This document shows positions 1 to 8,048 of a stretch of 15,834 nt of DNA, one piece after another; the stretch's first letter is position 1; each line of letters begins with the position of its first letter. The position numbers were made by a program, and so were the translations under genes. The stretch is from Bacteroidaceae bacterium (GTDB taxonomy: Bacteria > Bacteroidota > Bacteroidia > Bacteroidales > Bacteroidaceae). Location: contig JABUUG010000004.1 in assembly GCA_021443285.1 (NCBI GenBank), positions 2,818 to 18,651 on the forward strand. The letters run 5' to 3'. The notes beneath the pieces were generated by a model. The model saw only the letters and a program-made list of their open reading frames with translations. It had not been told where the DNA came from and made no database searches.

Positions 1-485
1 GGGGTGCGTATGATGCCGTCCTCAAGGTCGTACAGACCGTCAAACGGGTCGACGAGTTCGCCGAAACGCCCTTCGTTGAGGCAGATGGCCATGGCGTTGA
101 TGGTGAAGTCGCGACGGTTCTGGTCGTCCTCAAGGGTGCCGTCCTCGACAATGGGCTTGCGCGAGTTGCGGTTGTAACTCTCCCGGCGCGCTCCCACAAA
201 CTCCACCTCAGTGTCGCCAAACTTCACCTGGGCGGTACCGAAATTGCGGAACACCGACACGCGAGCCTTGCGACCGAGTATGCGCTTCAACTCCTCTGCC
301 ACGGCGATGCCGCTGCCCACCACAACCACGTCAATGTCGTTAGACGGACGCTGAAGGAATATGTCACGCACGTAACCGCCAACAACATAGCACTCCACAC
401 CGAGACGGTCGGCAGCAAGTGATATGTTGCGGAAGATGTCGCGGTCCAAGATCTCTGCCAATTCGCTGTCGCTGAAATTCCTCAT
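1..485 (-). CDS. CCA-adding type tRNA nucleotidyltransferase, N-terminal part (partial, runs off the window)
   Basis: Reading down from ATG at 485 gives 161 residues with no stop before the window edge. The sequence shows the class II nucleotidyltransferase head domain: GGYVRD at residues 36-41, the metal-binding Asp pair in NDID (D50, D52), and the RRDFTINAMA motif at 124-133. By family knowledge such enzymes add or repair the 3' CCA of tRNAs in the cytoplasm, using the two aspartates to bind Mg. Bacteroidota versions usually carry a C-terminal HD domain, which would lie outside the window and cannot be checked here. The ATG is preceded by an A/T-rich leader and a TAnnTTTG box, and the gene is divergent from the lipoprotein gene. 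A poly(A) polymerase-like activity (PcnB) cannot be separated from CCA addition on this fragment. Confidence 0.9.
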   Translation of the reverse strand, partial: MRNFSDSELAEILDRDIFRNISLAADRLGVECYVVGGYVRDIFLQRPSNDIDVVVVGSGIAVAEELKRILGRKARVSVFRNFGTAQVKFGDTEVEFVGARRESYNRNSRKPIVEDGTLEDDQNRRDFTINAMAICLNEGRFGELVDPFDGLYDLEDGIIRT

Positions 486-513
486 CAACTGTTATCCGAA
501 AATAAAACAAATG

Positions 514-521
514 CAAAATTA
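514..521 (-). promoter_or_regulatory. Promoter -7 box for the tRNA nucleotidyltransferase gene
   Basis: Minus-strand TAATTTTG matches the Bacteroidota primary sigma -7 consensus TAnnTTTG. It lies 28 nt upstream of the ATG at 485, so the leader would be about 20-25 nt. The -33 element is not clear; only a T-rich stretch is seen. It overlaps the divergent promoter region of the lipoprotein gene. Confidence 0.55.
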
Positions 522-553
522 CTAAAAAAAGGCGAGAAATAAACTTTTTTTCG

Positions 554-561
554 TAAATTTG
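554..561 (+). promoter_or_regulatory. Promoter -7 box for the lipoprotein-led operon
   Basis: TAAATTTG is an exact match to TAnnTTTG, in the context TCGTAAATTTGC, with a run of T about 545-551 upstream. The box ends only 7 nt before the ATG at 569, so the predicted transcription start falls at or within a few nt of the start codon. That implies a leaderless or nearly leaderless mRNA if this is the only promoter. Confidence 0.6.
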
Positions 562-568
562 CACTCGT

Positions 569-988
569 ATGAAACATCTGACAACAGCAGCGGCGGCACT
601 ACTCGCCATGGCGGCACTAACCGCCTGCCACAGTGCCACCGACGACGAAAAGGCACAGCCCACCATCGAGCGCATAGAGGCGGCAGTGGCAAATGGCGAC
701 TTCCGCAGTGCCCTCGACTCTATAGTAATCCTGCGCGACCGTTTCCCCAAAGCCACCCAAGCGCGCCGGCGCGCCCTCGAACTATGGCAGGAGGCTTCAC
801 TGCTCGAGGCACAACACGAGGTTGCAGTGACCGACTCGGCACTGCAGGCAACGATAGCCCAGATAGACAAAGCCCCCACACTGCTCGAGCAGAACATGCT
901 CCGCAACAAACGCGACTCGCTTCAGGCACGCTACGACGCCGAATGCGGCGTGGTGAGAATCATTAAGGCTAAGCAAAATGGCAAGTAA
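569..988 (+). CDS. Small outer-membrane-type lipoprotein, function unknown
   Basis: 139 residues. The N-terminus has a short positive region (MKH), a hydrophobic stretch and the lipobox LTAC, so Cys20 is the predicted lipidated residue after signal peptidase II cleavage. The rest is polar and alpha-helical in character, with heptad-like spacing around residues 70-135. I recognise no catalytic motif or named domain. The start at 569 is fixed by the signal peptide, because the next in-frame ATG would leave too short an h-region. The 3' end overlaps the next gene by 11 nt, which suggests translational coupling with the DUF1599 protein. A role next to that gene is conceivable but unproven. Coding confidence is high because of the clear lipobox and overlap; function is unknown. 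Confidence 0.85.
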   Translation: MKHLTTAAAALLAMAALTACHSATDDEKAQPTIERIEAAVANGDFRSALDSIVILRDRFPKATQARRRALELWQEASLLEAQHEVAVTDSALQATIAQIDKAPTLLEQNMLRNKRDSLQARYDAECGVVRIIKAKQNGK

Positions 989-1526
989 TACAGACCAGGA
1001 GTTCCAGCGCGCCATGCAGATGTGCCGCGACATCTTCAAGAAGAAACTCTACGACTACAAGCCCTCGTGGCGCATGCTGCGCCCCGAGTCGCTCACCGAC
1101 CAACTCTACATCAAGGCGAAACGCATACGCACACTCGAGATAAATAAGGAGTCGCGCGTGGGCGAGGGCATCCTGCCTGAGTTCATGGCACTCATCAACT
1201 ACGGTCTCGTCGGCCTCATACAACTGGAGAAAGGCTTCGCCGACAAGGTGGACATGACCAACGACGAGGCTATGGCCGACTACGACCGATGGGCAGAAGT
1301 GTGCACACAACTCATGCTCAAGAAAAACCACGACTACGGAGGCGCATGGGAGGAGATGAGGGTGAGCAGCTACACCGACTTCGTGCTGACCAAGCTCGAA
1401 CGCATCAAGGAAATCGAAGACCACGCCGGAGAGACCATAGCCAGCGAGGGCATCGACGCCAACTACATGGACATCATCAACTACTCGGTGTTCGCAGTGA
1501 TTAAACTCGGTGTCAGACAACAGTAA
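978..1526 (+). CDS. DUF1599 / Nmad1 protein with two tandem copies of the domain
   Basis: 182 residues made of two related halves. Repeat 1 (about 16-83) reads [10 protein letters not shown]...LYIKAKRI...[11 protein letters not shown] and repeat 2 (about 109-177) reads [10 protein letters not shown]...VLTKLERI...[11 protein letters not shown], so each has a DY-x2-(S/A)W signature and an INY-x7-(Q/K)L end. This matches my recollection of Pfam DUF1599, renamed nucleotide modification associated domain 1 after its occurrence beside phage DNA base-modification genes. The biochemical role of the chromosomal Bacteroidota copies is not known to me. It is predicted soluble, with no signal peptide. 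The ATG lies inside the preceding lipoprotein gene and 68 nt separate the stop from the next gene, so it is part of a plus-strand operon. Family identity is confident; function is open. Confidence 0.88.
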   Translation: MASNTDQEFQRAMQMCRDIFKKKLYDYKPSWRMLRPESLTDQLYIKAKRIRTLEINKESRVGEGILPEFMALINYGLVGLIQLEKGFADKVDMTNDEAMADYDRWAEVCTQLMLKKNHDYGGAWEEMRVSSYTDFVLTKLERIKEIEDHAGETIASEGIDANYMDIINYSVFAVIKLGVRQQ

Positions 1527-1594
1527 CACCCGAAAAGACACAGGCACACGGGCGGCAACGGCAACCGCGCCACCCTCCACCGACCAACGCACTC

Positions 1595-3712
1595 ATGGCA
1601 ACCGGGCAGCAAACAGCAACACTCACTGCACAGCAGGCGGCACGAGTCGCCCTCGTCAACCTGTGTCGCGCCGCACTCAGTGCCACGTTCATACTCTCGG
1701 GCTTCGTCAAAGCCATCGACCCCAAAGGCACCCAATACAAGATTGAGGACTACCTGCAAGCAGCCATCACAGGGGCTACGGCACCCGAATGGCTCACGCT
1801 CGGCACCTCGGTGACACTCTCCGCCATGGAGTTCACCCTCGGAGTGGCACTGCTGTTCGCCGTGATGCGCAAGGCGACGACCTGCCTCGCCACGGCAATG
1901 CTCGTCGTGATGACCGCCATCACCACATGGCTCTACATAGCCAACCCCATCAGCGACTGCGGGTGCTTCGGCGACGCACTCCACCTCACCAACGGACAGA
2001 CTCTCGCCAAGAACATCCTCCTGCTCGCCATGGCGGCAGTGACGGCATGGCGACCGAAGGACATGATCAGGCTCATGTCGAAAAACAACGGCATACTCGC
2101 CATCAACTACTCGGCTCTGTTCATCATCGTCTGCTCCTTGTACAGCCTGCACTTCCTGCCGCCGTTCGACTTCCGCCCCTACCACATCGGCGCCAACATC
2201 ATCGACGACATGGCGATACCCGACGGTGCACCGCAACCGGTGTTCGAGACAACGTTCATAATGACCAAAGACGGGCAGACACGCGAGTTCACTCTCGAGG
2301 ATTACCCCGACTCCACATGGACCTACGTCGACACGAAGACCGTGATGAAAGACAAGGGCTACGTGCCGCCGATACACGACTTCGACATAGAAGACGCCAG
2401 CGGCAACAACATCACCGAGGAGGTGCTGACCCGCCCGGGCTACACATTCCTGCTCATCGCCCCACACTTAGAGAATGCCAGCGACTCCAACTTCGGACCT
2501 ATCGACCAGATATATGAGTACGCACAGGAACACGGATACCCGTTCTATTGCCTCACCGCAAGCGTAGGCGAAGCCATAGCACGATGGCAGGACATGACCG
2601 GAGCGGAATATCCCTTCTGCACTACCGACCCCGTGACGCTCAAGACCATAGTGCGCAGCAACCCCGGACTGCTACTGCTCAAGGACGCCACCATAATACA
2701 GAAATGGAGCCACAACGAACTGCCCAGCGAGGACGAACTCAGCGCACCGCTCGAACAACTGCCAATAGGCCAGCAGCGCCCCACCAGCGACACCAAGACC
2801 ATACTCAAGACTCTCGCATGGTTCATACTGCCGCTCATGCTGCTCTCCATAGCCGACAGGACGTTCGAACTCACCCAACGGTTCCGCCGCAAACGCAGAC
2901 TCGCAAAACAGAACAGCAAGAAAATAGCAAGCATATTAACCCATAAAAAAGAAAAGAAAATGGCAAAGAAAATCGTAGCAGGCAACTGGAAAATGAACAA
3001 GAACCTGCAAGAGGGCATCGCCCTGGCAAAGGAACTCACCGAAGTAGTGAAAAACCCTAACTGCGAAGTGGTAATCGGCACACCGTTCATCCACCTCGCA
3101 AGCGTGGCTGAAGTCATCAAGGGCAGCTGCATCAAACTCTCGGCAGAGAACTGCGCCAACAAGGCAGCCGGCGCCTACACCGGCGAGGTATCGGCAGAGA
3201 TGGTCAAGTCGACAGGTGCTGAGTATGTGATACTCGGTCACTCTGAGCGTCGCGAGTACTACAACGAGACTCCAGCCATACTCAAGGAGAAGGTTGAACT
3301 CGCTCTCGCCAACGGTCTCAAGGTTATCTTCTGCATCGGCGAGTCGCTCGAAGAGCGCGACGCCAACAAGCAGGAAGAGGTTTGCAAGATGGAACTCACC
3401 GAGTCTGTGTTCCACCTCACTCCTGAGCAGTGGAAAAACATCGTAATCGCCTACGAACCAATCTGGGCTATCGGCACAGGCAAGACCGCAACAGCCGACC
3501 AGGCAGAGGAAATCCACGCCTACATCCGCGCTTGCGTGGCTGAGGTTTACGGTGCCGACGCTGCCGCCGAGACAACTATCCTCTACGGCGGTTCATGCAA
3601 GGCTTCAAATGCTCCGGAACTGTTCGCAAAGCCTGACATCGACGGCGGTCTCATCGGCGGTGCATCATTGAAGGCAGCTGACTTCCAGGGCATCATCGAC
3701 GCCTGGAAATAA
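1595..3712 (+). CDS. DoxX/MauE-type membrane protein (BT_3928 family) fused in frame to triose-phosphate isomerase
   Basis: One open frame of 705 residues. Residues 1-455 are a DoxX/MauE-like membrane protein: helices near 20-38, 65-90, 95-116, 138-152 and 166-188, a Cys motif DCGCFGD (C122, C124) after the third helix, a roughly 215-residue extracytoplasmic region with a thioredoxin-like stretch about 281-375 (no CxxC; single Cys at 319 and 342), a sixth helix near 403-420, and a basic tail RRKRR at 431-435. Residues 456-705 are a complete TIM. The positive-inside rule puts the tail, and so TIM, in the cytoplasm. Relatives, as I recall them, encode the two proteins separately. Here frames 0 and 1 have stops just before TIM (TAA at 2937 and 2944), while the used frame has none. 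The fused product may be real, or TIM may start at its own ATG (2960), or an indel or sequencing error may have removed a stop. The start at 1595 is the first ATG in frame after the upstream gene. Confidence 0.75.
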   Translation: MATGQQTATLTAQQAARVALVNLCRAALSATFILSGFVKAIDPKGTQYKIEDYLQAAITGATAPEWLTLGTSVTLSAMEFTLGVALLFAVMRKATTCLATAMLVVMTAITTWLYIANPISDCGCFGDALHLTNGQTLAKNILLLAMAAVTAWRPKDMIRLMSKNNGILAINYSALFIIVCSLYSLHFLPPFDFRPYHIGANIIDDMAIPDGAPQPVFETTFIMTKDGQTREFTLEDYPDSTWTYVDTKTVMKDKGYVPPIHDFDIEDASGNNITEEVLTRPGYTFLLIAPHLENASDSNFGPIDQIYEYAQEHGYPFYCLTASVGEAIARWQDMTGAEYPFCTTDPVTLKTIVRSNPGLLLLKDATIIQKWSHNELPSEDELSAPLEQLPIGQQRPTSDTKTILKTLAWFILPLMLLSIADRTFELTQRFRRKRRLAKQNSKKIASILTHKKEKKMAKKIVAGNWKMNKNLQEGIALAKELTEVVKNPNCEVVIGTPFIHLASVAEVIKGSCIKLSAENCANKAAGAYTGEVSAEMVKSTGAEYVILGHSERREYYNETPAILKEKVELALANGLKVIFCIGESLEERDANKQEEVCKMELTESVFHLTPEQWKNIVIAYEPIWAIGTGKTATADQAEEIHAYIRACVAEVYGADAAAETTILYGGSCKASNAPELFAKPDIDGGLIGGASLKAADFQGIIDAWK
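2960..3712 (+). CDS. tpiA: Triose-phosphate isomerase (likely own start inside the fused frame)
   Basis: 250 residues from ATG 2960, the usual length of bacterial TIM, beginning with the standard [13 protein letters not shown]. It interconverts dihydroxyacetone phosphate and glyceraldehyde 3-phosphate in glycolysis and gluconeogenesis, in the cytosol. All catalytic residues are visible: N9 and K11 in GNWKMN, H94 in ILGHSERR, E166 in [13 protein letters not shown] (with flexible loop 6), and the phosphate-binding LYGGS (208-212) and GGLIGGASL (229-237). The ATG follows an A-rich tract (2946-2960), typical of Bacteroidota translation initiation regions, which supports an independent start even though the upstream frame is open. 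A SPOR-protein gene follows after 57 nt, a neighbour order I recall from Bacteroides. Confidence 0.93.
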   Translation: MAKKIVAGNWKMNKNLQEGIALAKELTEVVKNPNCEVVIGTPFIHLASVAEVIKGSCIKLSAENCANKAAGAYTGEVSAEMVKSTGAEYVILGHSERREYYNETPAILKEKVELALANGLKVIFCIGESLEERDANKQEEVCKMELTESVFHLTPEQWKNIVIAYEPIWAIGTGKTATADQAEEIHAYIRACVAEVYGADAAAETTILYGGSCKASNAPELFAKPDIDGGLIGGASLKAADFQGIIDAWK

Positions 3713-3723
3713 GGAAAGTGTAG

Positions 3724-3748
3724 TGAAGGGGGTGGTAACTCCACTTCA
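3724..3748 (+). other. Weak hairpin in the tpiA-SPOR gap
   Basis: TGAAGGGGG (3724-3732) can pair with TCCACTTCA (3740-3748) with one mismatch and one G-U, around a 7-nt loop. There is no T-tract behind it, so it is unlikely to be a strong terminator. It might attenuate transcription or protect the tpiA 3' end. The call is tentative. Confidence 0.25.
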
Positions 3749-3769
3749 ATACAACGTAAAAAACGGAAA

Positions 3770-4447
3770 ATGAAAAGAACCTTCTTTATATTCACCCTGC
3801 TTTGTGCGAGCATACTCATGTTCGCACAAGGCTCGGTAACCACGACACAGTCGTCCGCCATTTCAGACCTTGTGAACCCGAAAAAGCAGGACGCCAAACA
3901 GAAATACTCCTCATCCGGGCAAGACAACTCTGGCACGGCAGGCAATACGGACGCCACAAGCTCGCAATCGACAAGTGTAGATGGGACAGACATCTCATCT
4001 TCTACAACAACGTCTAAGCCACGCTACAGCGAAAGACGGAGAAGGTCGGATGACGAGGACGACGAGTCGGGCATCAAATCAGAAAAACTGAAGACAAAGG
4101 ACCACGACTTCACCGCCATAGACAGCATTTCCGGTCCCAAAGTGATGCGCGGCGACATGACAGCAAAAGGATGGAGGGTGCAGGTATATACAGGAGGCAA
4201 CAAACGCACTGACCGCCAGAATGCAGAAGAGGCGGGCAACAGGGTGAAGAGCATATACCCATCACTACCGGTATATGTCCACTTCTATCCACCCAGATGG
4301 ATGGCACGCTGCGGAAACTTCCGCACATACAAGGAGGCGGAGCCATACAAGAGGGAACTCATAAAAAAAGGCTTCAAGAACGCCTGCATAGTCAGGGCGC
4401 AGATAATGGTAGAGAAAAAGAAGAAAGAAGACAAAGATTCAGAATAG
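3770..4447 (+). CDS. Secreted SPOR-domain protein
   Basis: 225 residues. Residues 1-19 form a Sec signal peptide (MKR, then a hydrophobic run, cleavage near AQG). Residues 22-105 are a low-complexity linker rich in Ser, Thr, Asn and Asp, with a strongly charged block RRRRSDDEDDE around 89-99. Residues about 134-213 are a SPOR domain: WRVQVYTGG, NAEEAGNRVKS, YVHFYPPRWMARCGNFRTYKEAEPYKREL and ACIVRAQI, the alternating strand-helix pattern of that fold. SPOR domains bind glycan strands lacking stem peptides, often at division sites, so a periplasmic peptidoglycan-associated role is expected. There is no lipobox. It lies between tpiA and the dehydrogenase gene, 8 nt from the latter. In Bacteroides, as I recall, folE follows this gene; folE is not present here. 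Confidence 0.9.
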   Translation: MKRTFFIFTLLCASILMFAQGSVTTTQSSAISDLVNPKKQDAKQKYSSSGQDNSGTAGNTDATSSQSTSVDGTDISSSTTTSKPRYSERRRRSDDEDDESGIKSEKLKTKDHDFTAIDSISGPKVMRGDMTAKGWRVQVYTGGNKRTDRQNAEEAGNRVKSIYPSLPVYVHFYPPRWMARCGNFRTYKEAEPYKRELIKKGFKNACIVRAQIMVEKKKKEDKDSE

Positions 4448-4455
4448 AGAATAAC

Positions 4456-5400
4456 ATGAACATCGTAGTCCTTGACAAATACGCAGCAAATCCAGGCGAC
4501 ATTCCCACAGACGAACTGGAAGCCTTGGGCAACTGCACCTTCCACGACTTCACAGAACCGGAAGAGGTGGTGGAGCGGCTGAAGGATGCTGACGCGGCAC
4601 TGACAAACAAAGTTTGCATAACAGCAGAAATCATGGACAGGCTGCCACGGCTGAGATACATCGGCGTTCAGGCTACGGGCTATAATGTGATAGACATAGA
4701 CGCCGCTCACAAGAGGAACATCACTGTAACGAATGTGCCGGCATACAGCACCGACTCCGTAGCACAAATAACATTCGCACATCTGCTGAACGTATGCAAT
4801 GCCGTAGGCCACTACGCACAGGACATAAAGCAAGGGGCATGGACAGAGAAACGCTGTTTCTGCTATTGGGACACGCCGCTTATAGAACTCGCTGGCAGGC
4901 AGTTAGGCATTATAGGCTACGGCAATATCGGGAAGAAAGTGGCAGAAATAGCCAAGGCATTCGGGATGATAGTGGCACACGCATCGGCACGCAAAAATGC
5001 AACTATTGAAAACGACGCAACAGCTTTAGACGAACTTCTTGCCACATCCGACATCGTCTCCCTGCACTGCCCTGCATCCAAGGACACGATGGGGTTTGTA
5101 AATGCTGAATTCATAGCAAAGATGAAGCAGGGAGCGATACTCATAAACACAGCAAGGGGACAACTTATCAATGAAGGCGATGTTGCAGAGGCACTACACA
5201 GCGGAAAACTTGCAGCCTACTGCACAGACACACTGGTTCATGAGCCGGCTCTGCCCGACAATCCGCTGCTTGCCGCACCAAACGCCTTCATCACGCCACA
5301 CAACGCATGGGCAACACTGGCAGCACGCAAGAGACTACTCCACACCGTAGCGGAAAACCTCAAGGCGTTCAAGGAAGGCAAACCGCAAAACGCTGTCTGA
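4456..5400 (+). CDS. D-2-hydroxyacid dehydrogenase (glycerate/hydroxypyruvate reductase-like)
   Basis: 314 residues from ATG 4456, the normal family length. The frame is open further upstream inside the SPOR gene, but the family N-terminus MNIVVLDKY fits this start. The NAD-binding Rossmann motif is GYGNIG at 154-159 after LGII. The catalytic triad of the family is visible: R234 (NTARGQL), E263 (VHEPALPDNPLL) and H282 (TPHNAWAT). Such enzymes reduce 2-keto acids to D-2-hydroxyacids with NAD(P)H in the cytosol. The overall look is closest to glycerate dehydrogenase/hydroxypyruvate reductase, but the substrate cannot be fixed from sequence and D-lactate or other keto acids remain possible. It begins 8 nt after the SPOR gene, so they are probably co-transcribed. 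Confidence 0.9.
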   Translation: MNIVVLDKYAANPGDIPTDELEALGNCTFHDFTEPEEVVERLKDADAALTNKVCITAEIMDRLPRLRYIGVQATGYNVIDIDAAHKRNITVTNVPAYSTDSVAQITFAHLLNVCNAVGHYAQDIKQGAWTEKRCFCYWDTPLIELAGRQLGIIGYGNIGKKVAEIAKAFGMIVAHASARKNATIENDATALDELLATSDIVSLHCPASKDTMGFVNAEFIAKMKQGAILINTARGQLINEGDVAEALHSGKLAAYCTDTLVHEPALPDNPLLAAPNAFITPHNAWATLAARKRLLHTVAENLKAFKEGKPQNAV

Positions 5401-5426
5401 ACACCTGCATTAATCTATAACCATAG

Positions 5427-6113
5427 ATGAAACTCAGCCCCGCCTTTTATATCAGCCTGTTCGTCTTACTCACGGCTGCCATACACACTACTGCCGCAGC
5501 AACGCCAGACGATAAGGATATTCCAGAAGGCTTCTCAATAAGTGCAATAACCGACGAGACAGCCATACTGATGGCAGGGAAATCCTATCCGGAGGCAGCA
5601 GAAAAGAGCATTCCGATGTCAAACCTCAGACACCTCACTTTGTTGTATGTGAATGCAGAAGGGGAAACCTGTCGGGGGGAGATGATTGTGAACAAGGCAA
5701 TCGCAAAGGATGTACTGGAAATATTCGCAGAACTTTACCGCATGAAGTTTCCCATCCAGCGCATGCGACTGATAGACCACTACGACGCAGACGACGAGAA
5801 ATCGATGGCAGACAACAACACAAGTGCATTCTGCTACCGCGCAGTGAACAGTTCCAAGCGTCTGTCAAAACACTCGCTCGGAATGGCAATAGACATCAAC
5901 CCACTGTACAACCCCTGCTTCCACATCGCACCGCCACCGGAAAAATACAGAAGGGGGACACTACAGCCCGCCAACGCAGTACCCTATACGGACAGGACGA
6001 AGAAATACCCCTACACCATAACACCGCAAGTGGTTAGCCTGTTCAAGAAACACGGTTTCAGATGGGGAGGCGACTGGAAAAGGAAAAAGGATTACCAACA
6101 CTTTGAGAAATAG
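5427..6113 (+). CDS. Exported M15-family metallopeptidase (D-Ala-D-Ala carboxypeptidase/endopeptidase-like)
   Basis: 228 residues. A signal peptide covers about 1-24 (MKLSPAFYISLFVLLTAAIHTTAAA). The zinc site of family M15 is visible: H149 and D156 in SKHSLGMAIDINP (HxxxxxxD) and H225 in the C-terminal DYQHFEK, with D222 at the position of the catalytic acid. A conserved-looking FRWGGDW (211-217) lies before the last ligand. By family knowledge this is a zinc peptidase cutting peptidoglycan stem peptides in the periplasm. Whether it is a D,D-carboxypeptidase or an L,D- or D,D-endopeptidase is not visible. The stop is 5 nt before the GTG start of the next gene, so the two are likely translated together. 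Confidence 0.9.
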   Translation: MKLSPAFYISLFVLLTAAIHTTAAATPDDKDIPEGFSISAITDETAILMAGKSYPEAAEKSIPMSNLRHLTLLYVNAEGETCRGEMIVNKAIAKDVLEIFAELYRMKFPIQRMRLIDHYDADDEKSMADNNTSAFCYRAVNSSKRLSKHSLGMAIDINPLYNPCFHIAPPPEKYRRGTLQPANAVPYTDRTKKYPYTITPQVVSLFKKHGFRWGGDWKRKKDYQHFEK

Positions 6114-6118
6114 ACTCC

Positions 6119-7156
6119 GTGTCGAAGAAAACATTCAACAACATACTCTTCCTCATCGGTATAGCCGCCATCATCGTAATGTGCCTTACATTCGATGTGA
6201 GCTTTATCGAACTATGGCACCACATCTGCCATGCCGGCTACTGGCTGTTCCCCATCATCGGAGTATGGGGGGTAATATACTTCATCAATGCCCTGTCATG
6301 GCAGGCTATAATAAAGAGCAACACAAGTGAGGGCGAACACGTCAGCCTGTTGCGCATATACCGTCTGACAATAACGGGCTATGCACTGAACAACGTAACA
6401 CCCGTAGGCGGACTCGGCGGCGAGCCATACCGCATAGTGGAGCTGACAAGACACATGACGAAAGACCATGCATCGTCATCGGTCATACTCTACGCCATGA
6501 TGCACATCTATTCGCATTTCTGGTATTGGTTTACATCAGTTTTCCTTTATATTGCACTATGGCTGTGCGGCGACACCCTGCTGATGAACAAAGTTGTGGT
6601 TGGATGCCTGCTGACCATCTGCGCCTTCTGCCTGCTCGGATTCTACTTCTTCTCTAAAGGCTACAAGAACGGTATGGTGGTAAAGGTACTACAGTTAATT
6701 GGCAAAATACCCGGCCTAAAAAACTGGAGCCATCGTTTCATTGCCAAGCATCAGGAGACACTCGACAAGATAGACAGCCAAATAGCCGCACTGCACAAAC
6801 AGGACAAGAAAGCCTTCTACACATCACTGTTACTGGAGTATTTCGGCAGAGTGATGCAGGGCTTTGAGATAATGTTCATAATGCTTCTGTTTGGCGAAGA
6901 CTGTGGTGGCGGACCGCTTGGCCTGACAGTGCTCTTCCTCCATTGCGTACTCATACAGGCCCTTACCTCGCTGCTCGCCAACCTAATAGGCTTCCTGCCC
7001 ATGCAGCTCGGAGTGCAGGAGGGTGGATATGTGGCATCAATAGCGGCACTCGGTCTGAGACCAGAGATTGGCATTTTCACCAGCATCATAGCGAGGGTAA
7101 GACAGCTGGTATGGGATTTCATCGGTGTAACCATGATACGTATCAACAACAATTAA
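6119..7156 (+). CDS. Flippase-like membrane protein (lysylphosphatidylglycerol synthase TM-domain / UPF0104 family)
   Basis: 345 residues. The start is GTG at 6119: a TGA at 6104 blocks the frame upstream and the next ATG (residue 21) would cut the first membrane helix. The protein is mostly membrane helices (about 8). Two family signatures are clear: NNVTPVGGLGGEPYR (91-105) and GFLPMQLGVQEGG (291-303). This is the transmembrane domain seen in MprF N-termini and AglD-like proteins, proposed to move lipids or lipid-linked sugars across the inner membrane. No soluble aminoacyl-transfer domain is present, so LPG synthesis itself is unlikely. It follows the M15 gene after 5 nt. A 126-nt gap separates it from mlaE. 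Confidence 0.85.
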   Translation: MSKKTFNNILFLIGIAAIIVMCLTFDVSFIELWHHICHAGYWLFPIIGVWGVIYFINALSWQAIIKSNTSEGEHVSLLRIYRLTITGYALNNVTPVGGLGGEPYRIVELTRHMTKDHASSSVILYAMMHIYSHFWYWFTSVFLYIALWLCGDTLLMNKVVVGCLLTICAFCLLGFYFFSKGYKNGMVVKVLQLIGKIPGLKNWSHRFIAKHQETLDKIDSQIAALHKQDKKAFYTSLLLEYFGRVMQGFEIMFIMLLFGEDCGGGPLGLTVLFLHCVLIQALTSLLANLIGFLPMQLGVQEGGYVASIAALGLRPEIGIFTSIIARVRQLVWDFIGVTMIRINNN

Positions 7157-7240
7157 CCGTCCCACCCAAACAGAAAATCGTTCAAAGCTGCGGTTAAGCG
7201 AGAGCGCAGAAATAACCAAATCGTAAATCTCCAAATTAAT

Positions 7241-7276
7241 TCCAATAGCTAAATTGTAAATAGTCCAATAGTAAAT
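7241..7276 (+). repeat. Imperfect direct repeat in the leader before mlaE
   Basis: TCCAATAGCTAAAT (7241-7254) recurs as TCCAATAGTAAAT (7264-7276), 23 nt apart and 6 nt before the mlaE ATG. The surrounding 7210-7282 is A/T-rich with several further TAAAT words. No exact TAnnTTTG box is seen; TAAATTGT at 7250-7257 is a partial match. It may be a promoter/leader region or just biased sequence. Confidence 0.4.
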
Positions 7277-7282
7277 AAAAAC

Positions 7283-8026
7283 ATGATTCTCAAATATCTT
7301 CATAGCTTCGGCAGCTACCTTATACTAATGGGCAGGGCGTTCAGTCGTCCCGACCGCTTCAGGATGTTTTTCAAGCAGTATGTAAAGGAAATGTCCACAC
7401 TTGGCGTTGACTCCATCGGCATCGTATTGCTCATTTCCTTCTTCATTGGAGCGGTGATCTGCATACAGATGAAACTCAACATCCAGTCCCCCTGGATGCC
7501 ACGTTGGGTGTCCGGCTACACCACAAGAGAAATCATGCTCCTTGAGTTCTCATCCTCCATCATGTGTCTGATACTGTCAGGAAAAGTCGGTTCAAACATC
7601 GCATCGGAGATAGGCACAATGCGGGTTACGCAACAGATAGATGCCCTTGACATTATGGGAGTGAACTCTGCCAACTACCTCATACTCCCCAAGATACTCG
7701 GACTGGTTACAATCATTCCGTTCCTTGTGATATTCTCTTCTCTCACTGGCATCCTCGGCGCATACGCAACGGCAGTATTCGGGCAAATCCTCTCCGTAGA
7801 AGACCTCACCGACGGACTACAGCACTCGTTCAACTCGTGGTTTGTCTATATGAGCATCATTAAGGCGGTTGCCTTCGCCTTCATCATCGCCAGTGTGTCG
7901 TCATACTGCGGCTACTATGTGGAAGGCGGTTCCGTAGAAGTGGGAAAGGCAAGCACCACAGCCGTAGTCAGTTCCAGTGTGCTGATACTTTTCAGCGACG
8001 TGTTCCTCACCCAATTGTTAAGTTAA
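7283..8026 (+). CDS. mlaE: MlaE-type ABC transporter permease
   Basis: 247 residues with about five to six membrane helices. The MlaE-family signature SGKVGSNIASEIGTMRVTQQIDALDIMG (99-126) is intact, and the length matches the family. In Gram-negatives MlaE sits in the inner membrane and, with the ATPase MlaF and the MCE protein MlaD, moves phospholipids between inner and outer membranes to keep lipid asymmetry. The ATPase gene follows after 22 nt, consistent with an MlaEF pair. No MCE (MlaD) gene follows in this window: nagB comes next. The A-rich sequence AATAAAAAC directly before the ATG is typical of this phylum. A retrograde or anterograde direction, and the exact lipid, cannot be inferred. 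Confidence 0.92.
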   Translation: MILKYLHSFGSYLILMGRAFSRPDRFRMFFKQYVKEMSTLGVDSIGIVLLISFFIGAVICIQMKLNIQSPWMPRWVSGYTTREIMLLEFSSSIMCLILSGKVGSNIASEIGTMRVTQQIDALDIMGVNSANYLILPKILGLVTIIPFLVIFSSLTGILGAYATAVFGQILSVEDLTDGLQHSFNSWFVYMSIIKAVAFAFIIASVSSYCGYYVEGGSVEVGKASTTAVVSSSVLILFSDVFLTQLLS

Positions 8027-8048
8027 GGTATAGACGGTATAGAAAGTT

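Noticed and set aside
1481..2467. Long minus-strand open frame (328 codons) opposite the DoxX-type gene
   Set aside because: Shadow of a gene with C-rich third positions; the translation is His/Val/Glu/Cys-rich with no recognisable domain, while the plus strand has clear family motifs.
4297..4455. Extended N-terminus of the 2-hydroxyacid dehydrogenase from an ATG at 4297
   Set aside because: That stretch lies inside the SPOR domain coding sequence, reads as a Lys/Arg-rich shadow, and the family starts at MNIVVLDKY (4456).
7241..7276. CRISPR-like or integration repeat
   Set aside because: Only two short imperfect copies with a 9-10-nt spacing, no cas or integrase genes, and the region is simply A/T-rich.
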